From Gnetum montanum (Eukaryota > Streptophyta > Gnetopsida > Gnetales > Gnetaceae): a stretch of 64,000 nt of DNA. Where the stretch lies: positions 211,980 to 275,979 of the forward strand of contig MNCI01010462.1 of assembly GCA_015680685.1 (NCBI GenBank), written 5' to 3'. The position numbers were made by a program, and so were the translations under genes. Below are positions 22,043-34,348 of the stretch, in pieces. Below the pieces are notes generated by a model. That model was not told where the DNA came from and ran no database searches. It saw only the letters and a program-made list of their open reading frames with translations. Each line of letters begins with the position of its first letter. Positions within the stretch are counted from its first letter, which is position 1.

Positions 22043-24500
22043 ATGTCTTCTTCTCATAAGAGCAACTCACCACCTAAGGACCATACACGAGACAGTTGGC
22101 AACATAAAACACATAGCCGAAATCAGCCAAGTCCTAAACAATACAAGATAGTTTATACTCATCCTGATGAGTATATTCTAGACATTACCTTTATCCTCCA
22201 TCAAGAAAAACAACTACTATGGAGAGATTTGCAAGGTAACATCATGTTACCCCCAGATCAATCAGTCTCTTGCATGCATTTTATTACCTTGGCACAGATT
22301 GACATGACTGAATTATATGTTGAATACGTTGTGGAAGAATTTGATACGAGGGATTATCATCCCATAGAAGCACAATGTATGAGAGACTCAAGGTAGGAGA
22401 GTCAACATACACTTCTGAAGGGCAATGGTCCACATGTCCTTAGCGAAATAGGAGATGAGGAACCCCTTATAATAGGTTCTTTAGAAAATGATGTTCCCCC
22501 TCCTAATGATGATGAGGAGGTTGGGTATCAAAACCTACGATCAATGATACATAACCATGGTTTTGATGCCCATGAACACCAACTGTTCACAAAGGGAACA
22601 ACCACTCATGCTAAGGACGAGCACTCAGATTATCACCACGATCGAGGCCGTAGCAGCCGAAGAAAAGGCAAGAAACATCATCATGGTGATGGTTCCCCTT
22701 CTTCTTCCCCTTCTTCACATCACTCACCCTCTCCTTCCACATCTGGGTGCAGCCATCATGAACACAAAGGAGAGGATAAAGGTAAGAAAAATGAGAGACC
22801 TCGACGGGAAAGTTGAGAGAGAGGACAAGGGCAAGGATGTAGGGAGAGTAGGGAACAACACAAACATCACAGGCATCATGAAAGAGATGATCATGACGAG
22901 CCCCTACTCACAACCCGAAGTATGCTTGACATCATGGAGGTAGTTAGGATTCCCACAAGGCATTCAAAAAATAGTTGGATCAAACGTTTAGACGTAAACA
23001 ATATCCCACGATCTGAAGGGGGATACAACGCAGATCTGCAAAATCATTTACAGGCATTCCACAATGCCTGTGCCTTGCAGAATATAGAAAATGAGTGGCA
23101 AAAACTTAAGGACACTCATCAAAGAAGTAGAGAGTTGGTACCAGTCCTTAGAACTGGAAACCATCAGGAGGTGGAGTATGATGCTAGAACTATTCAACGA
23201 AAAGTATGAAATGTACTCCAGAGTGTCCAATTTGTGTAAGCAGATCCAAGGCTAGAAGCAAGGTACACATGAAGCCTTAGATGCTACCATGGCCTGCTAN
23301 NNNNNNNNNNNNNNNNNNNNNNNNNNNNNNNNNNNNNNNNNNNNNNNNNNNNNNNNNNNNNNNNNNNNNNNNNNNNNNNNNNNNNNNNNNNNNNNNNNNN
23401 NNNNNNNNNNNNNNNNNNNNNNNNNNNNNNNNNNNNNNNNNNNNNNNNNNNNNNNNNNNNNNAAGAAGGGAGTGAAATTTTGTGATGAAGAGGATGAGTC
23501 ACCAATCGAAGAGTTGGTGAATAGAAAGACCTTGCCACTTCAAAAGCTCATAATAGAAATAGTGGCTAAGGTAGATGACGTATGGAGTTCTTTAGACTCT
23601 AAAATTGAAACTGTCTTAAAAATTGTAGAAGAGTCTAAGGTAGAACAAAGTAGTGACAAAGGTGAGAAAAAGTGGAGAGATCTAGGCCTTGTAAATAACA
23701 AGGGTAAGGGGAAAATCATTAACTCTGATGTGGCTGTGGACTTTGACATAGACGATGATGGTGTATGTGAGATCTACCACTATGACCATCCTAAGGGATG
23801 TTGTCCAATTATCCCACATCTATAGGAGTCTAGGGTGTATGAACTTAATCCAAGACTCAACCAACGACAAACACCCTGAAGGTTACCTTATCCACAAGGT
23901 AACCCAAAGCATTTCCACCAACCCTTAATGTATTATCCAAGTGGAACTTCACCACAACCTATCAGATAGCATCAGCAGTGACAATACCCACAGTCATGGG
24001 GGATGCCATTGCCGAAACATCAGTACCCTTATCGGCAGCCTGACCCTTATGGATATTATGTGCAGCAACTAATTTCTCCAAGTGACTCTATGAGTCACGC
24101 AACTCCCCACCATCACTACCAAGTTTGGAAGTACTTCAGAAGGACTCCTTCTCCTCCAGGAGACACTCCATACCCACACCATCCTCCTAATCCATCTGCA
24201 CCTCTTCCAATAGTAGTGGTTCCCATAGCACCTCCTGCTCCAACAATGCAAGGGGAACTTCCTACCCAACCGTAGCAATGTCAGGTTGCGAGAGTTGTAA
24301 ATATCCAACCTGCTGCTAGTTCTGACAACTGTAAAAAGAGAAGATCTTTCTTCAGAACCAAAAGCCCAGACAAACTCTTGCAACAATAAGTGGTTGGGCC
24401 CATGTACACTCCTCCACCATCTAACACTTCGAAGTACCCTTCAGTCCAACAAAGCTTAACACATACGGTTATGTTGATGCATACTGTAACTGACTAGATC
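22043..24500 (+). pseudogene. gag remnant of nested element
   Basis: ATG at 22043 opens a frame kept to about 23,209. The N-terminal part (YKIVYTHPDEYILDITF, WRDLQGNIMLPP) is also present in the minus-strand copy at 59,982-59,524. A His/Ser/Lys-rich stretch (22,544-22,816) follows, then a gag core opening (IKRLDVNNIPRSEGGYN near 22978). After the assembly gap, a single frame carries an acidic/basic region (VEESKVEQSSDKGEKK near 23622), YHYDHPKGCCPI and a Pro/Tyr/Gln-rich part (YPYRQPDPYGYYVQQ near 24024). Premature stops at 22394, 22814, 23207, 23823, 23877, 23967, 23979, 24273, 24387 and 24495 are all explainable by C-to-T. A deletion next to the gap removed most of the gag core, compared with the minus-strand copy. 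Confidence 0.75.
23300..23462. other. Assembly gap (163 N)
   Basis: A run of N inside gag. The frame across it cannot be judged. Confidence 1.
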
Positions 24501-24509
24501 AAGGTAGGC

Positions 24510-25181
24510 CACCTTCCCAGGAAACTAGCTGACCCTGGGAGTCCCTTAATCTATTTACAAATCCTCGAAAATAAATCACATAAGGCTCTTCTTGACTCAA
24601 GTTCCGGAGTCAACTTAATTTCATGAGAGATGTATCACGCCTGGAACCTTCCCCAACTTAAGAAGAGCAACATTCAACTAGAGCTAGCCAACCAGTCTAT
24701 CACCATTCCCTTGAGATTGGTGGAGGACATCATTACCACTATGTGTGGTTGGTCTTACCCAACTGATTTCCTGGTGATTGAAGTTAACAACAATGAAGGG
24801 GATTTCCCAATTATAATGGGAAGGGCATGGCTAAGTACAGTAGATGCATGCCTTAGGATTTGCGATCTTTCCTTGGGAATTTCTAAGATAAACATTTGTG
24901 GAAATATCGAGAAGAGGAAAGTTCCATGCATCACATACAGTGATTCATCGGGTAATGACATGGAGGAAATGCCTCCATGTAATAGATGTGCTCTTGAAAC
25001 TTTGAAACAAAGATGCTTGTATGTAGCAACCACACAACCAGTAGTAGACACCCCGTGGTTGACAGCTACTCGAAGGAGCAACCAAATATGCATGGATCGA
25101 ACTGAGGAAACCCATTCCCATAACGAAAGCATATATACATTGGAATATGAGCATCACCAACTTCCATCCCTTAATCTATGA
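24510..25181 (+). pseudogene. retroviral-type aspartic protease remnant
   Basis: This continues the gag frame. The active site reads ALLDSSSGVNLIS with the catalytic Asp at 24594 (family usually D-T/S-G; here DSSS, so the Gly of the triad is lost). A TGA at 24624 follows. Next come an internal strand (PTDFLVIEV near 24757) and the second conserved motif FPIIMGRAWLSTVDACLRI (24804-24860), matching the IxGRxxLxT motif of plant gypsy proteases. The 90 residues after this (to 25181) are Cys/Arg-rich and unrecognised. RT is not found downstream, so pol was lost after protease. Confidence 0.8.
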
Positions 25182-27216
25182 TCATCAATTGGGAGAAGTT
25201 GGGTCCTTCTACAAAATTCAAATAGGCGTTCATTATTTTGGATCTCTCCCTTTCCACTCAATCATGGGGGAGATGGCCACCTATGCTAATCATATGGGAC
25301 CCTCAGTTCTTTTAATTTTTTTTACACGTTTTTTTTACAACGTTTTTGTCTTACACATTTTTTTTTTTACAAATTTCTTTAACTTTTCTTGTTTTTGTTT
25401 TACAACATCATTATACGTTTCCATTTTTTGTGTGTGTTTGTATGTGTGTGATCCACCATGTAAGTTTTTCACCCAATAAGTGTTCGAAATGATGGTATGA
25501 ACTATTTTCATATTGATTGCTAATTTTTGGGTTTTACCTTTAAGTCACAATGTTGATACTAAGGTATGTTTCTTTTGATATGGCAAGTAATGAGTTCACT
25601 TTATCAATTCATCCACAACACTCCATGGTATCTCTCAGCTTGGAAATGTATAGTCCCCTTCTAATAAGAACTTAACAAATCGATGATTGGGTATTTCTCA
25701 AACTAAGGAAGGACTCAACGATTGAAAAGGGTGTGACTTCAAGGGAACTTGATGCTTTTTTGTTGGTCATTCTCTTGGGTGCTTAGATGTTTTCTTTTTG
25801 AGTTTTTCTTGTTGTTCCGATGTTACCCAATTATCAGAAGCTGAGTCAATAAAAATAAGAAGTCTTTGCATGGTGTGGTTCTCACACATAAAAACACAAA
25901 ACACAAAAAAAAAGAGAGAGAGAAGAAAAAACAAAGTGAGAATTCAAAGCATACCCCTTAGATGAAATAAACTTGGGCTACAAGCACTGGTTATGGAACC
26001 AAAATTTTTCCCTCTAACTAAGGCCCTTCTCTCTTTCCATTCTCTCCTTTGTTTCATTGGAATGGTGGTGACTCTTGGGGAAGGCATTCTTGTTATTCAA
26101 GTGGATGGTTTAGCTGAATGCATTGATGCGAAGTCACTGGATGTGGTTGGTTTGAGGTCGGACTTGGAATGGGATTTGCTAAGTACATTAATCATGCAAC
26201 ACACATGGGGCTGTACACCACCTTGTTCTTAGGATTCCATTCCATCCTCTTCTCTCCACCCTTCTCTCCATTATTCACCTCATTACCGATTGTATCATTA
26301 GTGTATATATTCTGGTTGATGCCCTCTTTTATTTTTGGTAAATTATTGCGGTTAGGACTTTAACTCTTATTTCAAATGACATTCCCGGAGCCTGCAGACT
26401 CTTTGAATGTGGGCTTGTCAGGGCATTAAGGGCATGAACCTGCTTTGGGGAGGACCCACTAACATTCCTATTTGGAGCATTAGTTAAATTATTTCCCCTA
26501 ACATTTTTGCAATCTAATTTCTTTTGTTCATTTCCATCTTGACATCCACTTTAACGACGTTACTGTTGTCCCTTTTTATCTATCTTTCTTACTCCTTTTC
26601 TTTCTCTATTCTAATACTACTGGCGGTTTGTGATTAGTCATGGGGCTATGGGGCCCGATTTTTTTTTCGATTTTCTCCTAGCCCTAAATTTTTTGATTTT
26701 CTTCCTAACCCCTACATCTTCGGTAGTCATCATTACTATATCTCCCGATCTGTATTAGCCATACCACAACCTAGATAATGGACCTACACTGAAGCAAGGT
26801 ATCAATTACATGATGATTCATTTACCCTTGCTAATATAAGATTGTGTTGTGTGTGCAGATGGTAATCATACAAACAACGGATTGGATCTGGAGCAAACAC
26901 TTGGAATGGAGCAGTGCTGAAGTAGCTATGTAAGGAGCAAGATTGATGGTGCGCTTATGGATGGACAACAAAGGCATAATCTTGGCATTGGCAGAAGCAA
27001 CAATTCTTTCTCTCTCTCTCTCTCTTTCTCAGCTGCCAACATAGGCCTGATGTCATTGTACTAAGGTGTTCACCCTTGTTTTCATGAACACCAGTTTTGT
27101 CAAGCCTTGTAATGACGATCCATTCACATGTCATCCCATTAGTTTCATTCCCCTCAACAATTCCATATCTTCCTGATATTATTGTAAGGAACTCGAGAAT
27201 GAGTTTTCATTCAGTC
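25182..27216. other. Nested element 3' internal region, no pol recognised
   Basis: About 2 kb with T-rich runs (25314-25400) and short frames, none resembling RT, RNase H or integrase. A short frame at 25,993-26,232 has no recognisable domain. This stretch takes the place where pol would be expected. Confidence 0.6.
27004..27030. repeat. (CT)n microsatellite
   Basis: TCTCTCTC run with a few T interruptions, within the nested element. Confidence 0.85.
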
Positions 27217-27225
27217 ATGGGGGTA
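27217..27225 (+). other. Short purine stretch before 3' LTR (weak polypurine tract)
   Basis: CATGGGGGTA immediately precedes the LTR start at 27226. Only five G bases are contiguous, so it is weak for a polypurine tract. Confidence 0.4.
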
Positions 27226-28188
27226 TGATGAGACGTGATTCACATGAGTTGCGATCTTGTGTCGTCCCCTGAGATGTCGCGTACGCGATATCACAATCCA
27301 CTGCCAAATCTATAAATAAGAGGTGGCACTCCCCTTATTTTCCATCCTAGGCTAGACATATGGAAACTCTAGTATATTGATCACTCTAAATAGAATATTT
27401 TCCATGTGCTCGCTGTAGGAGTCCCCAAGTGAATGGATCTTTATTCGAGCAACATTGTACCTGAACGCAAGTTGTGTACAGCAATAAAGATGAGCTTTGT
27501 GGATAAACCTTGTAGTTCATGGAATAGGATTTATTACTTGTTATTTATTACCTATTGTTTCTTACCTGTTATTTATTACCCTGCAGTAGCGTGGCATAAG
27601 TATGACTTGATTACAAGCATTTATGGATGTGTATGGCTAATCAAGTAATCGGTTGCTCATCGTGATTAGATTCTCTCACCCTCAACTCCTAGAATGCGGA
27701 ATGAGTACGACTTGATTATGAGCATCTAAGGATGTGTATGGCTAGTTAAGAAACAAATGCTCATTATGCTTAGGCTAGTTAAGTGCCTCAGTACGACCAC
27801 TTCAAGCATGTGCGTTACGTGTGGTGATCCCAGTAACAATTAGCATTTGGTAGCCACAGTTGCATAGTTCAAGGTGTGTACAGTAAGTGGGAACGAATGC
27901 TGATGCTAGTTAATTTAGACTTAGTTCATTAGTTAGAGTTAGTTAGTTTCTCAACCCTTCACCCTTTAGCATAGAAGACATAAAACATAAAAGATTATAA
28001 AAATCATATACCTCGGACTTACTTAACCATACACCGTGACAACTACAAGCAATTCTGGGAAGACAACGAATGATTAACCCTAAGTGTTCCATGGGGTGTG
28101 TAGGCATTTAGTCTACGGAGTTCAACCAGATTGTGCATGCTACACTCGTTTCATATGGTTGAGTGTAGGGGTACCTCGCCACTCATCA
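27226..28188 (+). repeat. 3' LTR of nested element
   Basis: Starts TGATGAGAC and ends CACTCATCA, followed by ATTTT. TATA box TATAAATAAG at 27311-27320. Confidence 0.92.
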
Positions 28189-28201
28189 ATTTTCTAAACA
28201 T

Positions 28202-28218
28202 CAACAAAGAGAGGCAAA
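28202..28218 (+). other. Polypurine tract of the large element
   Basis: CAACAAAGAGAGGCAAA directly precedes the TG that opens the 3' LTR copy. It is 13 bp from the nested element, on the side expected for a plus-strand element. Confidence 0.7.
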
Positions 28219-29685
28219 TGTAAGACCATTTAGAAAACACATGTTGCAAATTGTAACCTTCACCATTTAACTTGAGGCAAAATTTCATTGTAAATGTGAG
28301 ATTAGTAGTCCATGAGCTACAATCTTGCATTCTTTAACTTGTTGGAGCCAAAAAATGCCTTATAAGTTGTTATTACCTCACTTCCCAAGTGAAAAACATG
28401 CTATTATGTCTATATATGGACTTGGAAAGATAAAAAGTGCCTTTGGGACTACCAAATTTGGCATTTTCATGAATTTTTATAGAGGTACAACCTCAACTAG
28501 AATGGATCTCTCTACCCTGAACATATATGATAGCGTAGATAGTATAGCGCTTTCACTTTCTAGAAACAACACCCAACATAGTTCACAAAACCTAGCGTGG
28601 CTGAAAAACCAACATTACTATTGTTGGATTTTCCATTTTCCTTGCAATGGCTAGCATATTCATAACATTTTCTAGGTAATGGCACCATTACCAACGAATT
28701 CAACATGGATCTCTAGTAGATGTAGGTTGGCTAGCATAGTTACCATGTTTTCAACAAATTTCAACAACACCCAGCATAGTCTCCAAGGCTAGCGCAATTA
28801 AGGTGAAGGCCAACATAGTCGCAAAAGTCCATTTACTATTTTTAGTATGCAAATAGATTTGTGTGACATAGGTGCATTAAAACATACTAGAAATGATCAA
28901 CTATGATTAAAATTTTAGTTGTTACACCTACAATCAATATATCAGTAATCATGGTAGTAATTTGTAGCATTAAATTAGCAATCTAAAGCTTATAAAACCA
29001 AATATTAAATGCCATATTAAGGTTTCAACTTTTAAAGTAGCACCAATTTTCAATAGTTCTCAGCATTTAGTAGTTCCAAATATTTTTTATTAAATTTCAA
29101 ACATTTTTGTAATAGAGCAATCAATAGCTATGTTTGCAACCTTGAGAGCTTGAATTCCATTTGGTGTCTACCCTGAGCATTAGAGACCCTTTGTGCAATA
29201 CCATTGGAACAAAAGCTTAGACCACTATTATCATCATTTGTAGCTAAATTTGTAGACCTAGATGGAAACTAGCATGGAGTTTCAAGCGATTGAAACTAGG
29301 AAGTACCTCAACCATGGAGATTGACTACAAAATAGATCCTACCATCTCCAGCAGGCTTCAAGCTCCATTTAAGCTAGATTCTTGTTCCATGAGCACAACA
29401 TCTGTACTTCTTGAACTTTACAATTTTATTTAATAAATTTTTTAGTTTACTTGTAGTGTAGATTTATTTTCATGTTTAATTTTGTGATAATTTGTTTTTA
29501 TTCAAATCTACAATTTTTATTCCTATGTTCATTTCTATTTTACATTTTGTAGGTCCCCAACTGATCAACAAGATCATCTAGGATATCTTAAATCCTATTT
29601 TTTTGGACGCCTTTGGGATTCAGTGTTAGACTATAGCATCCTAGGATTTTTGGTATCCCAATGATAGAATTTTCTAGGCACTATA
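28219..29685 (+). repeat. 3' LTR of the large plus-strand element
   Basis: It opens TGTAAGACC, aligned base for base with TGAGAAACC at 5383, and stays alignable to CTATA at 29685, followed by ATGAG. Confidence 0.8.
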
Positions 29686-30483
29686 ATGAGGGTGAAATCA
29701 AATAGATCCATGGCATTTTTCTTTTATTTTATTAATTACTTGTTGATCAACTCTTGGTGGATGGACTCATAAAATTAACTTTATCTAGTGAGGCTAAACA
29801 TAATTCATTAGAAGCTTTAAGGCCTAGGCATCAAGGTAACTTATCTAGTAAATTACTAGGAAGAAATTATAGTAGAGGTCTTCTAGCCTAGCTTTTCTTT
29901 GTGAAACATATCCTATAAAAATGAGAGTTATCCTTTCTAGATCTAAAAGCTCACTTAATAAGTAGTCTAACAAAACTGAACTAAGGCTTAGCTAACTTCT
30001 TTGCCCATGAATTTTGGACAATATTTTTTTCATGACATCATTCATATATTAAAGTGAAAAGAAAAGTCTTTTATTCTTTAAATCTACCCAGGTCTATACA
30101 TGATAATCACATATAATACTAACATCATTGCCAAAATAAAAATATGGAGAAAAAATGAAAATTTATTGAAGAAATATGAGCTTTAAAGATTTTGGAATGG
30201 TATTTCTATATCTCCATGCTTTTGCTAATCCTGCTAGTGGTAGTTTGATGGTCTTTCTCAGCACAGGGTGATTCTAGAACTTACTGCATAGTACTTCTTC
30301 ATTAGACAATCAAGTCTCTATCTCTATGATCTTCAACTTTATAAGATCAGAAAGCTCACATGTCTTTTTAATGTTGATGTCTATATAACACTCTATTATT
30401 TCCATAAATCATAACCTTTCCTTCTCATTAAGTGTTTTTGTTATTAATCAATTCAAGACATCTCTAATGAGATTTGCTCTATT
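29686..30483 (-). other. Older flank: continuation of the gag-like remnant, then nothing recognised
   Basis: On the minus strand about 29,900-29,691 reads into the same frame as 5377-5240 once the large element is taken out. Beyond about 29,900 I see only AT-rich sequence. Confidence 0.4.
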
Positions 30484-31724
30484 TGGATCATTGAACTTAG
30501 AAGATATGGATGAATAAGTTTTTCAAACTAAATATTAAAATAACAAAGCATACACATCAATTTTAATGTTTGTTTCCAACTTGGGTAGTTCACACTTGAA
30601 GGGTAGACCACAAGCACACCTCTAAACATTATTGTTCTCAAATGTGGTTGAATGGTCCACACCTTGTATAGTCTTTGAGCCTTGATTTGAAGTGTTGTAC
30701 CATAGCACCAATCACTCAATCCCACAAGGTCTTGTCAGGCTTGGAAATGCCGTTTCAAGACTTTCACAACCTTTACAATCTTGAGCTTTACACTAGAGTG
30801 TGGTACCACAACACCAATAACTCAATCCCATAGGATCCCGACAAGCTCAAGCACATCAACCCTATAGGGTAACAAGAGAATAACAATTACAAGGAATAAT
30901 TGCTACTTACTCTACTAATGCTTCCACATTTAGATACAACACACCTTACAATGCCTTACAATGCCAAAATGATATTACAATGAGGAGCAATAGAGAATTC
31001 AATGATTGTAAATAATTGTACAATGATTACACAATAAGCTTGAACTTTTCTAAATGCACATCAAGTTTTCATATAGATGTTGTATTTCTAAATCCATATT
31101 GAAACTTGTGCAATAGCTAACCAATGGTTACTAATGGTCATGGAAGATATCTTACTAATTCCTAGGATTTCTCTATAAAATTGCCTTCCATTTTGGGAAG
31201 ACATCTTTGTTTAGTGAAAGACATATTTCTAAAATCTCCATTTTGGAAGATTTATTTGTCTTGTGAAAGATGTGTTTCTAAACTTGGTCTACATCCTAGA
31301 AAGACATCTTTTCATGCTCAAATATGTGTCTGCTTGATAAAAGACATCTACTATTTCTTGAACACATCTTTACTTGAAACCATTCCAATTTTTCCAAGAT
31401 GTCTACTATTTCTTAAATGCATCTTTCTTCAAATTTGTTCATCCATTAAATTCATTGTGCCTTGTCCATAACCATGATCTTCCACATGCTTTAATGATAA
31501 TAAATTTTCTTGTACAGTATCTAGTCCTTGTCCATGTTCTTTGGATGTTCTTTTAAAGGTCATGTGCATGGCCTCATCCTTATCCTCTATGTAGACTTTA
31601 GCTCATCTTGGTTTCACATGTACATAGTCCTACAAACAAAATAACCATATAATCAGGCAAACAACCTTTGACTACATTATACTTAATGTTTTGACACACA
31701 CCAAAATATAGTAAAAGATCCACA
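30484..31724 (-). repeat. 3' LTR of copia element
   Basis: Starts TGGATCATTGAA on the plus strand and ends GATCCACA. Inside, near 31185-31440, about three imperfect 50-bp repeats carry the word AAGACATCTTT. The same repeats are present in the other LTR. Confidence 0.88.
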
Positions 31725-31739
31725 ATCTCCTCTTTTTTT
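31725..31739 (-). other. Polypurine tract of copia element
   Basis: The minus strand reads AAAAAAAGAGGAGAT immediately before the LTR's TGTGGATC. Confidence 0.85.
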
Positions 31740-33540
31740 GTGATGTTCAAAACTTAAGAAAATGGGTTAGTGATCATACAAATATAACCATACTAATCTT
31801 CCCCTTTTTGAACACTAGCAAAAAGGATAAAGTGCAAACTTGGTTAGAAAATATATAAAAGAACAATAATATTTAGATAATATGTAGGAACCAAGTATCA
31901 CTCATAATCCTAAAAATATATAGTGAAGCAATAAAATCAATGTAAGAAGTATGTATTTATCATGTCCATGAAGAGGTGGCCTGAATTTGACAAGAGCAAA
32001 ACCAAACCTTCCCAAGTGAAATTCAACCTTAAAGCAAGTAGACTATCTCTAAATCAATGAGTCATTAGTAGTGCATGAGGCTTGGAATGTTTATATATTC
32101 TCCATCTTTGTATAACATAGGAATATCTTTATGTTAAGGTAAATATAACAATATAACTTCACGATAGAGAATCATTTATGTTAAATTTGTGCGCTAGGAA
32201 AAAAAATCTCATGGCCAACTAGTTAGAGGATGTTTCAATTAAGACATGGATACTTTTCCATAGAATGATCATATTATTGCTTATATTGTATTAAGGAATG
32301 TATTTCATGATTTACTTTATGCTTGATTGTGGAAATTAAGAACTAATCTTTTGTGTTCAAAACACAAGGAGCTAAAATTAATTTAATAAGGACCATCAAT
32401 GTTGAATTTTAAAGGCTAAAGATAGAACAAGTAGGAACAAACACCTTATATAATTGTCTCATTAAAACTTGCATTGCTATACTTAAGCAAAAATTTGAAT
32501 GCTATGAGAGAAACATGCATATTCCATTGTTTGTTCAAGGTAATGCAACTACCACAACCATGAATCATGCTCATAAGTATACATTCATATACCTCAAGGG
32601 ATACAAGATGTTATAATTTTCAAATGGTACTTCTTGAAGTTCTTTACTAATATGATCAAGTAAAAAAATGTTTAGTTAATAAACTTAAAAACAAAATAGA
32701 ATCATGCGAAAGCAGGTGGTCCATCAAGTATCTCAAGACATTATCTAAGTATTACTTTAAAAGGGATGAAAAAAAATACAAGCTGCCTTATGTTAGAGTG
32801 AATTTTTGAGGATTTAATAAACTATTTTTTAAACCAACACAGTCATAAGAAAAAAAATGTATCATGATTCCACCTAAACTTAACTCTTCAGAAACATCTT
32901 GAGAGAAAGTAAATAACAAGGAAATTTCAAGGAGTAAGTACCAAAAAGACAAATCAATGTCCAAGAATAGCTAAGTACATTTTAGCAAGATTTTTAGATG
33001 GTAATCAAGTAAAATACTTGTAAGACAACTTAGTCAAGAGTTAATTCTACTTTTACCTTGAAGATATTGCATGTCATGAATCTTTACTCATTTTGGCATA
33101 ACTTGTTGTTTTAGTATGTGAGGTCTCTAAAGACTTCCCATACATCAATGATCTCCAAGATGATGAGAAATAGGCTTCCCCAACACACGTGTAGTTCTTC
33201 TTAGGCCTTAAGATCAAAATGAAAGTCACAAAACTATAGGTCAACTTTAAGCCCAACTGTGGAGATCAAGGCCTTTAATCAATATTAATAGAAGTTCTTA
33301 GAGGCTTGTCTTATCTCATAATTAGTAAAACTTTCTCAAAGGTGATGAGCATAGAAACATATCATCATAAGAGATTTAGATGTAAGAGAAGAGTAAATCT
33401 TTATAGAATCACTTGTATCAAACCCAAGGATAAGTGTAAGAGATGCTCTAAATAATTATTTTGCCACCTATCTAATCTAGACAAGATAAAAGTAACTTTG
33501 TACCTCTCAAAGAATATTTTCATTACCTAGCAAGAAAAGA
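31740..33540. other. Copia element interior without recognisable pol
   Basis: No integrase, RT or RNase H motif is seen on the minus strand. A short frame at 33,256-33,074 has no known domain. The pol gene appears deleted. Confidence 0.5.
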
Positions 33541-34320
33541 GATGGAAAAACTTACCTTGACTTATCTTTCTTGTCAATAAGAAGAGAGGATTAGTGGAGT
33601 TTGACATGAGGTCCCCTATCATGAAGTACCTCCTCATTCATAGGTTCTCTTTCATTAGATCATGTTTTATGATAAAACCTTTGAGCATTCCTTACATTAT
33701 TTTTAGTACACCATTTTTCTTTATTCTCTCTTATTGATACCTACTTAATTTCCTTACTAAAACCTTTTCTACAAGATTAATAATTAATTTTATTTTGATC
33801 ATTATAGCTAAGAGTTTGCATAAAACCATAATTTTTACATATAAAAGTAGTATCATCCTCATGATCAAAATTATCAAACCTTACCATGCTTGAATTTGAG
33901 CTTGAAACTTCAAGTGTTGCTTCCTTTTAGTTCTTTGGTTCATTTTTAGGAATCTCCTCTTCTTCAATCATGTTGCATTCCTTGTTACAAGTGGTTAGTT
34001 GTTAAATCTTAGCTTTTATGTATGAGATTTCTTCTTTCAATTCAACATGAATAGCATTTAGCCTAGAATGTATTAACTTCTTTGCCTTTCTAATCAAATG
34101 ATGTAAGAAAAAAATTTATTCTTTAAATTCACTATACCTCTTGTCACACTTACCATTTTGTTCAATCATATGTGAGAAAGGTTCATTAGTAAGCACCATG
34201 TAGATGAGATGTGAATCTTTGGAAGAATTGCATGCTTCTTCTTCACTTTGCTCACAATAATCCCAACTTCTATTGAAGTTGGCCTTTTTTGGTTTCTCAT
34301 CATTGGATCTATTCTTTTGC
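33541..34320 (-). pseudogene. Decayed coding stretch downstream of gag (copia element)
   Basis: The minus strand gives a Lys/Asn-rich translation such as CKNYGFMQTLSYNDQNK near 33,810 and EREPMNEEVLHDRGPHVKL near 33,640, with stops. It is probably the linker between nucleocapsid and a lost protease. Confidence 0.35.
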
Positions 34321-34348
34321 TAAACTTTGCTATCATTTGGATCACTAG

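Larger units (their letters stand above)
20922..28188 (+). mobile_element. Nested Athila/Tat-like LTR element lacking pol
   Basis: The LTRs are 20922-21901 and 27226-28188, flanked by ATTTT at 20917-20921 and 28189-28193. A tRNA-Asp-type primer site follows the left LTR. The internal region (5.3 kb) carries gag and protease in plus orientation, then about 2 kb without recognisable reverse transcriptase or integrase. Its LTRs are clearly more alike than those of the host element, so it is younger. It probably depended on enzymes from other copies; a related copy with pol lies on the minus strand at 53.3-61.1 kb. Confidence 0.92.
5383..29685 (+). mobile_element. Large Tat-like Ty3/gypsy element, about 17 kb without its nested insertion
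   Basis: Two direct copies of a 1.4 kb sequence (5383-6815 and 28219-29685) begin with TG, and the right one follows a purine-rich tract. The five bases before the left copy (ATGAG, 5378-5382) recur directly after the right copy (29686-29690). Between them, on the plus strand, lie gag, pol and a 3' untranslated stretch, with a 7.3 kb nested element near the 3' end. LTR edges read TG...TA, not the usual TG...CA. I could not find a convincing primer-binding site after 6815. Heavy decay of the LTRs and all frames shows that the insertion is old. Confidence 0.75.

Noticed and set aside
31181-31556. Plus-strand frames of 60-96 residues
   Set aside because: They lie in the LTR of the copia element and reflect its internal repeats.
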